Shown piece after piece: positions 21,901 through 29,405 of a DNA stretch of 64,000 nt (positions are counted from its first letter, which is position 1; each line of letters begins with the position of its first letter). Made by a program: the position numbers and the translations under genes. This DNA is from Pseudomonadota bacterium (GTDB lineage: Bacteria; Pseudomonadota; Gammaproteobacteria; Xanthomonadales; Xanthomonadaceae), in the NCBI GenBank assembly GCA_023388355.1, contig JAEWGI010000019.1, positions 92,317 to 156,316 of the forward strand, in the 5' to 3' direction. The notes under the pieces were generated by a model. It did not search any database. It saw only the letters and a program-made list of their open reading frames with translations, and was not told where the DNA came from.

Positions 21901-23941
21901 CGGCTTCTGGCTCGACGACGCCTTCGCCTCCGGCGGCTCGGTCGGCTACGACCACAAGGGCATGGGCATTACCGCACGCGGCGCCTGGGAGTCGGTCAAG
22001 CGCCACTTCCGCGCCCTGGGCCACGACTCGCAGTCGCAGGACTTCACCTGCGTGGGCGTCGGCGACATGTCCGGCGACGTGTTCGGCAACGGCATGCTGC
22101 TGTCGAAGCACATCCGGCTGGTGGCGGCGTTCGACCACCGCCACGTGTTCATCGATCCGGATCCGGACGCGGCGCGCTCCTGGGAGGAGCGTGCGCGCCT
22201 GTTCAAGGTGCCGCGTTCGAGCTGGGCGGATTACGACGCGAAGCTGATCTCGAAGGGCGGCGGCGTGTATCCGCGCTCGCTCAAGTCGATCGAGATCTCG
22301 CCGCAGGCGCGCGAGGCGCTGGGCCTGCCCGAGGGCACGACCGCGATGGCGCCCAACGCGCTGCTCCCGGCGATCCTGCGCGCGCCGGTCGACCTGCTCT
22401 GGAACGGCGGCATCGGCACCTACGTCAAGGGCAGCGCCGAACAGCATGCCGACGTCGGCGACCGCGCCAACAACGCGATCCGCGTCGATGGCCGCGACCT
22501 GCGGTGCAAGGTGGTGGGCGAGGGCGGCAACCTCGGCATGACCCAGCTCGGCCGGATCGAGGCCGCGCAGCACGGCGCCCTGCTCAACACCGACTTCATC
22601 GACAACTCCGCCGGCGTGGACACCTCCGACCACGAGGTCAACATCAAGATCCTGCTCAACGCCCAGGTGCGCGACGGCAAGCTCGGGATGGACGCGCGCA
22701 ACAGGCTGCTGGCCTCGATGACCGACGAGGTCGCGCAGCTGGTGCTGTGGGACAACTACCGCCAGAACCAGGCCATCAGCCTGATGGAGCGCATGAGCGT
22801 GGCGCGGCTGGGCTCCAAGGAGCATTTCATCCGCACCATGGAGCAGCGCGGCCTGCTCGACCGCCAGATCGAATACCTGCCCTCGGATGCCGAGATCGCC
22901 GAGCGCAAGGCGCGCGGGCAGGGCCTGGTGCGGCCGGAGCTTGCGGTGCTGCTGTCGTATTCGAAGCTGGTCGCGTTCGACGAACTGGTCCAGTCCGACG
23001 TGCCCGAGGACGCCTACCTCTCGCGCGAGCTGCAGCGCTACTTTCCCGGGCCGCTGCAGAAGAAGTACGCCCAGGCGATGGAGCAGCACCCGCTCAAGCG
23101 CGAGATCATCGCCAGCGCGGTCACCAACACCATGATCAACCGCATGGGCGCGACTTTCCTGCTGCGCATGCAGGAGGACAGTGGCCGCAGCGTCGGCGAC
23201 GTCGCCAAGGCCTTCACCATCACCCGCGAAACCCTGGAGGCGCGCGCGCTGTGGGTGGAGATCGACGCGCTCGACGGCAAGGTCGCCGAGTCGGTGCAGA
23301 TCGACGCCCTGCTGGTGATCTGGAACCTGCAGCGCTCGTTCACCCGCTGGCTGCTCTCGCGCCCCGGCGCGATTCCCGACATCACCACCGCCGTGCAGCG
23401 CTACCACAACGGTTTCCGCGATATCCGCGCCGGCGACGGCATCCTGCCCGACTCGATGCGCCCCGGCTACGAGGCCAGCCTGGCCGACTGGCTCGACAAG
23501 GGCGTGCCGGCCGAACTTGCCGGCCAGCTTGCCGCGCTGCCCTACCTGGAGCCATGCAGCGACATCATCGAGCTGGCCACCGAGCGCAAGCGTCGCCCGG
23601 TGGACGTGGCCAGGCTGCACTTCCGCGTCGGCGAGGCGTTGCGCGTGCCCTGGCTGACCGAGCAGATCGACGCCCTGCAGGTCGACGGCCGCTGGCACGC
23701 CGTGGCCCGCGGCGTGCTGCGCGATGAGCTGGCCGCGCAGCAGCGCGCCATCGTCGGCCAGGTGCTGGGGATGCGCGGCGACAGCGCCGAAGCCAAGGTC
23801 GCCCACTGGCTTGAACGCGACGACCCGACCCTGCGCTTCACCCTGGCCATGCTGACTGAACTGGCCGCGCAGAAGACGCTCGACTATCCCACCGCCTCGG
23901 TCGCCGTCCAGCGCCTCTCGCAGCTCGCCCAGCGCGGCTGA
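18971..23941 (+). CDS. gdhB: NAD-specific glutamate dehydrogenase, large (180-kDa) class
   Basis: The 1656-residue enzyme deaminates glutamate to 2-oxoglutarate and ammonia with NAD+. It belongs to the very large bacterial class with long regulatory N- and C-terminal regions. The catalytic core runs from about residue 850 (GPVARGGLRWSDRREDF, then MVKNTVIVPVGSKGGF). The NAD-binding part includes VGVGDMSGDVFGNGML near 1029 and KVVGEGGNLGMTQLGRIE near 1179. A basic, low-complexity 40-residue N-terminus precedes the first domain. The ATG at 18971 was chosen because the frame upstream reads through the terminator. A 1770-codon open frame on the opposite strand is a codon-bias shadow. Confidence 0.93.
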   Translation: MSPAKPTRATARKPVATRSGSRKAQAGTLEPIFAAVRKRAGKSAQDDAGTFAGAFYRRLTEDELPMHSVEGWAALATDLLEFIRRRKAGTVKVRLFNPGLRSHGWESPHTVLQIVNDDMPFLVDSVTMALAVQGVGVHVLGHPVIQIARDRSGRLVAVGEGETESVMHLEIDRQTAEGMAAVESAVVDVLDDVRAIVRDWPQMRDRMREVADDLSSRRLPLDDAGRGEAQEFLRWAADDHFTFFGYREYQLRRKGGQELLVPVEGSGLGLLRGEGDAAGRPLKSLAAHRMSTDGNAEALVLTKTNARSTVHRPGYMDYIGVLGFDGKGRAVSEQRFLGLYTSSAYNRRPWDIPLVRGRYAHVMEQSGLKPTGHSGKALKHILETLPRDELFQSSAEELHRLATGVLGLQERVRSRLFLRRDRYGRFYSVLAYVPRDRFSTEVRHRIEAMLRRVLHADHVDAAVSISESPLAQVHLIVRPRPDEPFEVDQAQLQRELAAIVRNWQDDLRDELVARHGEEQGLALAARYGRALPAGYIENATPAIAATDVERLAALDQDHRLQLSLQQSPHAMPGEGALRFKLYGRHDDIPLSDALPMMENLGLRVITEHPYRIEVDGAAVFIQDFEVESCVPGLDVERAGADFGEAFARTWGGDAENDGLNRLVLAASLDWRQVALLRGYARYLQQVGVPFSQSYVEDTFAGNPLIARLLVELFEARFDPAVDGRRKGEDAGAARLAAHLQAMAGGDEACIALLRPVLDARGRGRDERCEATRVAIRALLDKVSSLDEDRILRSFMGVIDATLRTSYYQRSGDGGHLETIAFKFDPASVPDLPKPRPYREIFVYGPRIEGTHLRFGPVARGGLRWSDRREDFRTEVLGLVKAQMVKNTVIVPVGSKGGFIVKRPPAGGDRDALFAEGVACYRLFISGMLDITDNIVDGKVVPPRDVVRHDQDDPYLVVAADKGTATFSDTANAIAREYGFWLDDAFASGGSVGYDHKGMGITARGAWESVKRHFRALGHDSQSQDFTCVGVGDMSGDVFGNGMLLSKHIRLVAAFDHRHVFIDPDPDAARSWEERARLFKVPRSSWADYDAKLISKGGGVYPRSLKSIEISPQAREALGLPEGTTAMAPNALLPAILRAPVDLLWNGGIGTYVKGSAEQHADVGDRANNAIRVDGRDLRCKVVGEGGNLGMTQLGRIEAAQHGALLNTDFIDNSAGVDTSDHEVNIKILLNAQVRDGKLGMDARNRLLASMTDEVAQLVLWDNYRQNQAISLMERMSVARLGSKEHFIRTMEQRGLLDRQIEYLPSDAEIAERKARGQGLVRPELAVLLSYSKLVAFDELVQSDVPEDAYLSRELQRYFPGPLQKKYAQAMEQHPLKREIIASAVTNTMINRMGATFLLRMQEDSGRSVGDVAKAFTITRETLEARALWVEIDALDGKVAESVQIDALLVIWNLQRSFTRWLLSRPGAIPDITTAVQRYHNGFRDIRAGDGILPDSMRPGYEASLADWLDKGVPAELAGQLAALPYLEPCSDIIELATERKRRPVDVARLHFRVGEALRVPWLTEQIDALQVDGRWHAVARGVLRDELAAQQRAIVGQVLGMRGDSAEAKVAHWLERDDPTLRFTLAMLTELAAQKTLDYPTASVAVQRLSQLAQRG

Positions 23942-23946
23942 GCACA

Positions 23947-23973
23947 CGACGGGCGGCCCACGGCCGCCCGTCG
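23947..23973 (+). terminator. possible terminator hairpin after gdhB
   Basis: An 11-bp perfect stem (CGACGGGCGGC with its complement, 5-base loop) begins 5 bp after the gdhB stop. It lacks a U-tract. The rest of the gap to nadK holds only a short direct repeat of CCATCGA. Confidence 0.4.
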
Positions 23974-24091
23974 CCACCATCGACCATCGACCGCCAACCG
24001 TCGAAGCGCCGCCCCGGCGCCAACCCCGCCAACCCGTCCCGCACACCTGTCCGGGTTATCCTGCTCCGCCACGCCGCGCACGGAGCCGCCG

Positions 24092-24862
24092 ATGACCACG
24101 ACGCCCCGCATCGCCTTCCTCGCCAGCCAGACCGACGACGCCCAGCAGGCTCTGGACGCGCTCACCGCGCGCCACGGCCAGTGCGAGCCGGAGGAGGCCG
24201 ACGTGCTGTGCGCGCTGGGCGGCGACGGCTTCATGCTGCAGACCCTGCATCGCCACGGCAGTCTCGGCAAACCCGTATTCGGCATGAAGCTCGGCACCGT
24301 CGGCTTCCTGATGAACCAGCACCGCGAGGACGACCTGCTCGAACGCATCCGCGCCGCCGAGCCGGCCGTGCTGCATCCGCTGGAAATGATCGCCCAGACC
24401 GAATCCGGCGCCACCGTCGGCTCGCTCGCCTACAACGAGGTCTCGCTGCTGCGCCAGACCCGCCAGGCCGCGCACCTGTCGATCGAACTCAACGGCAAGC
24501 AGCGCCTGGACGAACTGATCGCCGATGGCGTGATGGTGGCCACCGGCGCCGGCAGCACCGCCTACAACTATTCCGCGCACGGCCCGATCCTGCCGCTGGG
24601 CGCCAACGTGATCGCGCTCACCCCGATCGCCGCCTTCCGCCCCCGCCGCTGGCGCGGCGCACTGCTGCGTTCGGACACCGAAGTGCGCTTCCGCGTCCTC
24701 GACCCGTACAAGCGCCCGGTCAGCGCCACCGCCGATTCGCACGAAGTGCGCGACGTGGTCGAAGTGACGATCCGCGAATCGCGCGAACGCATCGTCACCA
24801 TGCTCTTCGACCCCGAGCACAACCTCGAAGAGCGCATCCTCAGCGAACAGTTCGAAGCCTGA
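24092..24862 (+). CDS. nadK: NAD kinase
   Basis: NAD kinase phosphorylates NAD+ to NADP+ with ATP or polyphosphate. The 256-residue protein has the diagnostic GGDG at residues 43-46 ([14 protein letters not shown]) and the conserved NEVSLLRQ and [15 protein letters not shown] segments. It is shorter at the N-terminus than the E. coli enzyme (292 residues), as is usual in this group. A TATCCT box lies near 24056, about 30 bp before the start. It is followed by a repeat-filled gap and a 5'-nucleotidase gene. Confidence 0.93.
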   Translation: MTTTPRIAFLASQTDDAQQALDALTARHGQCEPEEADVLCALGGDGFMLQTLHRHGSLGKPVFGMKLGTVGFLMNQHREDDLLERIRAAEPAVLHPLEMIAQTESGATVGSLAYNEVSLLRQTRQAAHLSIELNGKQRLDELIADGVMVATGAGSTAYNYSAHGPILPLGANVIALTPIAAFRPRRWRGALLRSDTEVRFRVLDPYKRPVSATADSHEVRDVVEVTIRESRERIVTMLFDPEHNLEERILSEQFEA

Positions 24863-24885
24863 AGCCGCAGCCTCCGCGAACAAAG

Positions 24886-25110
24886 CCCTCCCCTTCAAGG
24901 GGAGGGTTGGGAGGGGATGGTGTCGACTGGCGGGATCTGCCCGGCTGCAGCGTGGATGCACAGGGGAAAACCATCCCAACCCCGGCCCGTCCGGACCGGC
25001 GCAGCGCGCCGGGCGTTGGGTCGGCCTGAGCCGCAGTGCCGCTCAAGCATGCCGCCCTCACCCCCTTGAAGGGGAGGGGGTTGAACGGGCCCCTTGAAGG
25101 GGAGGGAGGT
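24886..25110. repeat. cluster of REP hairpins in the nadK-nucleotidase gap
   Basis: The 308-bp gap holds a CCCTCCCC/GGGGAGGG hairpin at 24886-24906 and two degenerate CCCCTTGAAGGGG units near 25061-25110. These are the same family as the element in metH. Between them GGATGGTG and ACCATCC form the inverted inner ends, as in a REPIN. No other feature is seen apart from the promoter box near 25160. Confidence 0.75.
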
Positions 25111-25158
25111 GAACGGCGTCCTCCGGCCCCCGTCTCACCCCCAGCGACACCCCCGCGC

Positions 25159-25164
25159 CATAAT
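25159..25164 (+). promoter_or_regulatory. -10 box 7 bp before the 5'-nucleotidase start
   Basis: CATAAT ends 7 bp before the ATG at 25171, with only CCCCCC between, and there is no ribosome-binding site. Transcription would start at or next to the A of the ATG, giving a leaderless message. Confidence 0.55.
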
Positions 25165-25170
25165 CCCCCC

Positions 25171-26085
25171 ATGCCCGCCAAAGAGCCCGTCGCCGTCCTC
25201 ACCATCGCGATCTCCTCGCGCGCCCTGTTCGACCTCGAGGACAGCCACGACCTGTTCGAGCGCGAGGGCATCGAACCCTACGCCGAGTACCAGCGCAGCC
25301 ACGAGGACGAAATCCTCGAACCGGGCATGGCCTTCCCCCTGGTGCGCAAACTGCTCGCCCTCAACATCGACGCACCGCCCGAATCCCCGCGCGTCGAGGT
25401 GATCCTGCTCTCGCGCAACTCCGCCGACACCGGCCTGCGCATCTTCAACTCCATCCAGCATCACAAGCTCGACATCGCCCGCGCCACCTTCACCTCCGGC
25501 GAGCCCACCTGGACCTACATCCGTCCCTTCGGCGCCCAGCTGTTCCTCTCGGCCAACCCCGAATCGGTGCGCCTGGCCCTGGCCAACGGCGTCGCCGCCG
25601 CCACCATCCTTCCCGAACGCGACCGCCCCGGCGCCCTGGCCAAGGAACAGATCCGCATCGCCTTCGACGGCGACGCGGTGATCTTCGGCGACGAAGGCGA
25701 ACGCGTCTCGCGCGAGGGCGGCATCGCCGCCTTCCACCGGCACGAGATCGAGCGCGCCCGCGAACCGCTCTCGGGCGGCCCCTTCCGCGCCTTCCTCTCG
25801 GCCCTGCACGACCTCCAGGCCGCGTACCCGGCCGGACAGGCCTCCCCGATCCGCACCGCCCTGGTCACCGCCCGCTCCGCGCCCGCGCACGAACGCGTCA
25901 TCCGCACCCTGCGCGAATGGGGCGTACGCCTGGACGAAGCCCTGTTCCTCGGCGGCCGCGCCAAGGGTCCTTTCCTGCAGGCCTTTGGCGCGGACATCTT
26001 CTTCGACGACTCCCTGCACAACATCGACAGCGCCCGCCAGCACGTCCTCGCCGGCCACGTCCCGCACGGCGTATCGAACCTGTAG
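25171..26085 (+). CDS. 5'-nucleotidase, cytosolic NT5C1-like family
   Basis: This 304-residue protein resembles the family of vertebrate cytosolic 5'-nucleotidase I (Pfam 5-nucleotidase, PF06189), which removes phosphate from AMP, IMP or dNMPs in the cytoplasm. Typical segments are ISSRALFDLEDSHDLFEREG, VEVILLSRNSADTGLRIFNSI, FGAQLFLSANPESV and VRLDEALFLGGRAKGPFLQ, ending in FFDDSLHNIDSA. There is no signal peptide. The start has a CATAAT box directly upstream and no ribosome-binding site. The gene stands alone between two repeat-rich gaps. Confidence 0.85.
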   Translation: MPAKEPVAVLTIAISSRALFDLEDSHDLFEREGIEPYAEYQRSHEDEILEPGMAFPLVRKLLALNIDAPPESPRVEVILLSRNSADTGLRIFNSIQHHKLDIARATFTSGEPTWTYIRPFGAQLFLSANPESVRLALANGVAAATILPERDRPGALAKEQIRIAFDGDAVIFGDEGERVSREGGIAAFHRHEIERAREPLSGGPFRAFLSALHDLQAAYPAGQASPIRTALVTARSAPAHERVIRTLREWGVRLDEALFLGGRAKGPFLQAFGADIFFDDSLHNIDSARQHVLAGHVPHGVSNL

Positions 26086-26333
26086 CGCACGGCCCGCGCG
26101 GCCCGTGATCCCTTGCGTCCGCGCCCATACCCGTCGTGCCCCGGCCCCGTATCCGTCGCCCCCGCGCGGGGCGGCCCAGCGTCTTTGCCGCAACGCACCG
26201 CCACGGCACGAGCCGCGCGCCGCATCGCTGCCCATCGCGGCTCGACCTGCGGATGGAGCGGAGCGCGGCGCCCGGACCACCGCGGCGCAATCCGCTAAAG
26301 TCCCCTGGTCCGGGGAACCAGATTCGCTCACCG

Positions 26334-26516
26334 ATGTTCAAGCCGATCGGAATCCTGCTTGCCATCTACGTCTGCTACGCGGTCCTGACCGGCCGGGTCT
26401 GGGCGAAATCCGGCATCGGCGCGCGCGAAGTGATGCGCGAGGACACGCCCGGCTACTTCTGGTCCGTGATCGTCATCTACGGCGGCCTGTCGATCGCCCT
26501 GCTCACCGTGTTCTGA
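26334..26516 (+). CDS. small membrane protein with two membrane segments (60 aa)
   Basis: I do not recognise this family. The 60-residue product has two hydrophobic helices, IGILLAIYVCYAVLTG (about 5-20) and FWSVIVIYGGLSIALLTVF at the C-terminus, joined by a charged loop (GAREVMREDTPG). The ATG at 26334 fits the coding part, and no earlier start keeps a sensible protein. It sits between the nucleotidase gene and a repeat array. Its small size and lack of a good binding site make the call moderate. Confidence 0.55.
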   Translation: MFKPIGILLAIYVCYAVLTGRVWAKSGIGAREVMREDTPGYFWSVIVIYGGLSIALLTVF

Positions 26517-26573
26517 CGCCAGGATCGGCCGCCCGCTCGGCTCCATCCGCGTCCCGGCCCTGTCCGTTCTGCT

Positions 26574-27220
26574 CCCTCCCCCGCTTGCGGGGGAGGGCCG
26601 GGGTGGGGGCAGGCGGCCGCGTCGATGCATCCCGCGCACCCGTGGTGCGCGCCCCCATCCCAACCTTCCCCCGCAAGCGGGGGAAGGAGCAGGAGCGGCC
26701 TGCGGGGAGTGGGCAGGAGCGACCAGCGGGGAATGAGCAGGAGCGGCCTGCGGGGAATGGGCCGGCGCGACCTGCGGGGAATGGGCAGGCGCGGCCCCTC
26801 GGCCCGGTTCTGCTCCCTCCCCCGCTTGCGGGGGAGGGCCGGGGTGGGGGCGTTTTTCGGCCAGCCGCGTCGCGGCATCCTTGCCCCCATCCCAACCTTC
26901 CCCCGCAGGCGGGGGAAGGAGCAGGAGCGGCCTGCGGGGAGTGGGCAGGAGCGGCCTGCGGGGAATCGGCAGGCGCGGCGTTCGGCCCTGCTCTGCTCCC
27001 TCCCCCGCTTGCGGGGGAGGGCCGGGGTGGGGGCGCTTTTCGGCCAGCCGCGTCGCGGCGTCCTTGCCCCCATCCCAACCTTCCCCCGCAAGCGGGGGAA
27101 GGAGCAGGAGCGACCTGCGAGGAATGAGCAGGAGCGGCCTGCGGGGGAATGAGCAGGAGCGGCCTGCGGGGGAAGGAGCAGGAGCGCGCGCTGCGGGGGA
27201 GGGCCGGGGTGGGGGGTGGG
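26574..27220. repeat. REPIN-like array with an embedded 24-bp minisatellite
   Basis: Three complete units begin near 26574, 26814 and 26998, with a partial one near 27190. Each has a CCCTCCCCCGCTTGCGGGGG hairpin, a spacer, and an inverted CCTTCCCCCGCAAGCGGGGG hairpin. After the second hairpin come tandem 24-bp copies (GCAGGAGCGGCCTGCGGG as core), most numerous at about 26691-26790. The gap 26517-27286 holds no credible gene; open frames across it only translate the repeats (QERPAGNG). Confidence 0.88.
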
Positions 27221-27286
27221 TTCACGAATCCGGTCGCGGCGGCTATGGTGCGGTGGGCTGCCTGCCGCAGCGGCGAGGCCGATGCG

Positions 27287-28516
27287 ATGCCGTATTCCAT
27301 CGTCGACGGAACGATGTCATTCGATGCGTTCACCAGCCTGACCCTGGCGATCCTGCTGCTGTTCGCCGGCAAGGGACTGGCGGTGCGCGTCGGGGCGCTG
27401 CGACGCTACAGCATTCCCGATCCGGTGATCGGCGGGGTGCTGTGCGCGGGGGTGGTGGGGGCGCTGTACTACGGGATCGGGCTGCAGGTGGAGTTCGAGC
27501 TGGGGATGCGCGACATCCTGCTGCTGTATTTCTTCGGCGCGCTGGGGCTGAACTCGGATCTGCGTTCGCTGCTGTCGGGCGGGCGGCTGCTGCTGGTGCT
27601 GGGGGTGCTGGCGACGGTGTACATCGTGATGCAGAACGGGCTGGGCATGGCGCTGGCGGCGCTGTTCGGCATGGACCCGCGCGTGGGGCTGATGGTCGGG
27701 TCGGTGTCGCTGACCGGCGGGGTGGGCACCACGATGGCCTGGGCGCCGCACTTCACCGATACGCTTGGCATCGCCGGGGCGGCGGAGCTGGGGCTGGCCT
27801 CCAACATGGTGGGCATGATCTCGGCCTGCCTGGTCGGCGGGCCGATCGCGGGCCACCTGATCCGGCGCCATCCGATCATGCCTTCAGCCGATGCCGCGCT
27901 GGAGGTGGGGCGCCTGTACGGCGACGATTCGCGCAGCACGCTCGACTACCACGGCGTGCTGCTGGCGCTGTTCTGGCTCAACATCGCGCTGATGCTGGGG
28001 CAGGGGATCAGCGGGCTGATCGTTGGAACCGGACTGGTGCTGCCGGCCTTCGTGGGCAGCCTGCTGGGCGGCATCGTGCTGCGCGCAGGTGGCGACCTGC
28101 TGGCTCCCAAGGGCGGGCGCATGTGGCGCTTCGAGGACATGCGCCCCGGGATCGCCCTGATCTCGGACATGTGCCTGGGCCTGTTCCTGACCATGGCCCT
28201 GATGGGGCTGCAGCTGTGGGTCCTGCAGCCGGTGCTGGGCTTCATGGCCGTGGCGATGACGCTGCAGATCACCATGGCGGTGGCATTCACCATGTTCGTG
28301 GTGTTCCGGGCGATGGGCAGCGACTACGAGTCGGCGGTGATCAGCGCGGGCTTTGGCGGCATCGCGCTGGGCTCGACGGCCACGGCGGTGGCGAACATGA
28401 CCGCCGTGGCGCGCGAGTACGGCGCCGCGCCCAAGGCCTTCCTGGTGGTGCCGCTGGTGTGCGGCTTCGTGATCGACCTGGTGAACGCGCTGGTGATCGG
28501 GCTGATGGCGGGGTGA
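27287..28516 (+). CDS. gltS: sodium/glutamate symporter
   Basis: GltS imports glutamate with sodium. The 409-residue product has about 10-12 membrane segments and the conserved YSIPDPVIGGVL near the N-terminus, YFFGALGLNSDLRSL, the first re-entrant-loop-like GSVSLTGGVGTTMAWAP and the second SAGFGGIALGSTATAVANM. Length matches the family (about 400). An alternative ATG at 27314 would remove nine residues. The gene begins 67 bp after the repeat array. With NAD-glutamate dehydrogenase 4 kb away it fits glutamate use as carbon and nitrogen source, but the genes are not linked in an operon. Confidence 0.9.
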   Translation: MPYSIVDGTMSFDAFTSLTLAILLLFAGKGLAVRVGALRRYSIPDPVIGGVLCAGVVGALYYGIGLQVEFELGMRDILLLYFFGALGLNSDLRSLLSGGRLLLVLGVLATVYIVMQNGLGMALAALFGMDPRVGLMVGSVSLTGGVGTTMAWAPHFTDTLGIAGAAELGLASNMVGMISACLVGGPIAGHLIRRHPIMPSADAALEVGRLYGDDSRSTLDYHGVLLALFWLNIALMLGQGISGLIVGTGLVLPAFVGSLLGGIVLRAGGDLLAPKGGRMWRFEDMRPGIALISDMCLGLFLTMALMGLQLWVLQPVLGFMAVAMTLQITMAVAFTMFVVFRAMGSDYESAVISAGFGGIALGSTATAVANMTAVAREYGAAPKAFLVVPLVCGFVIDLVNALVIGLMAG

Positions 28517-28540
28517 CGATGGCCGCGGTGCTGGAAGACG

Positions 28541-28650
28541 CTGGACCCCCGCCTGCGCGGGGGCGACGGTTGTGGGAGCGGCTTCAGCCGCGATCGAACC
28601 CGCGGATGCGATGCCACCGGAATTCCGATCGCGGCTGAAGCCGCTCCTAC
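28541..28650. repeat. two REP families after gltS, one a 21-bp perfect inverted repeat
   Basis: A CCCCCGC-CTGC-GCGGGGG hairpin near 28545 is followed by a perfect inverted repeat of 21 bp, arms at 28575-28595 and 28627-28647, 31 bp apart, built on GGAGCGGCTTCAGCCGCG. The same arm sequence forms the inverted repeat at 60950-61014. It lies between convergent genes and may also end transcription. Confidence 0.85.
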
Positions 28651-28666
28651 ATGGGAATTCGGGTGC

Positions 28667-29239
28667 TCAGGCGCCGCGCGGCAGGACCGTCAGCACGCGC
28701 GCAACGAACTCGTGGAATTCCTTGAGGTACTTGCCCAGGAACTCGGCGGTGGAGGCATCGGCGATCTCGCCGGCGTCATTGAGCATGCCGTCCTTGAACT
28801 GGATATAGGCCTCGGGCGCGTTCATCTGCGGCGAGTTGAGGAAGCCCAGGATGCTGCGCAGGTGCTGCTGGCCGATCGCGGTGCCGATGGCGCCGGGCGA
28901 GGTGCCGATCACGCCCGAGGGAATGTTGGCGAAGGAGTTGCTGCCCCAAGGGCGGCTGGCCCAGTCGATGGCGTTCTTCAGGCTGCCGGGGATGGAGCGG
29001 TTGTATTCGGGGGTGACGATCAGGATCGCGTCCGAGCCTTCGATCGCCTTCTTGAAGCGGGTGCCGGCCTCGGGATAGTCGGCGTCGTAGTCGTAGCTGT
29101 AGAGCGGGAGGTCGGCGAAGGAGATTTCGTGGAACTTCAGCTGCTCGGGCGCGAGCTTGAACATGGCGTTGGCAAGCTTGCGGTTGATCGAGCCCTTGGC
29201 GAGGCTGCCGATCAGGTAGCCGACGTTGTAGGTCTTCAT
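28667..29239 (-). CDS. NAD(P)H-dependent FMN reductase / quinone reductase family
   Basis: This 190-residue flavodoxin-fold protein has the flavin phosphate loop GSLAKGSINRKLA near residue 11, PEYNRSIPGSLKNAIDWAS around 77-95 and GTSPGAIGTAIGQQHLRSIL, as in the ChrR/NQR-like FMN reductases. Such enzymes reduce quinones, azo compounds or chromate with NAD(P)H in the cytoplasm. The physiological substrate here is not known. It is convergent with gltS and divergent from the double-propeller protein gene across 166 bp with no visible signals. Confidence 0.87.
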   Translation of the reverse strand: MKTYNVGYLIGSLAKGSINRKLANAMFKLAPEQLKFHEISFADLPLYSYDYDADYPEAGTRFKKAIEGSDAILIVTPEYNRSIPGSLKNAIDWASRPWGSNSFANIPSGVIGTSPGAIGTAIGQQHLRSILGFLNSPQMNAPEAYIQFKDGMLNDAGEIADASTAEFLGKYLKEFHEFVARVLTVLPRGA

Positions 29240-29405
29240 GGACTGGTCCCGGGGTTGGATGCCACTGGGACTGTAGGTCGGGGGGCGTTAAGGGAATCTG
29301 GTCTGTTGCTACCGGGTGCTAGGGGAAGGAGGGCAGGGGAGTGATCGGCTTTCGGCCCGGTGGATCTGGTAGGCTCCCGCCGGGGCGCCAGACGCAGGGG
29401 GCATC

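Noticed and set aside
26503..27372. Open frames across the 26.6-27.2 kb array with QERPAG-type repeats
   Set aside because: They translate REP hairpins and a minisatellite; frames are open on both strands and no start has a credible binding site.
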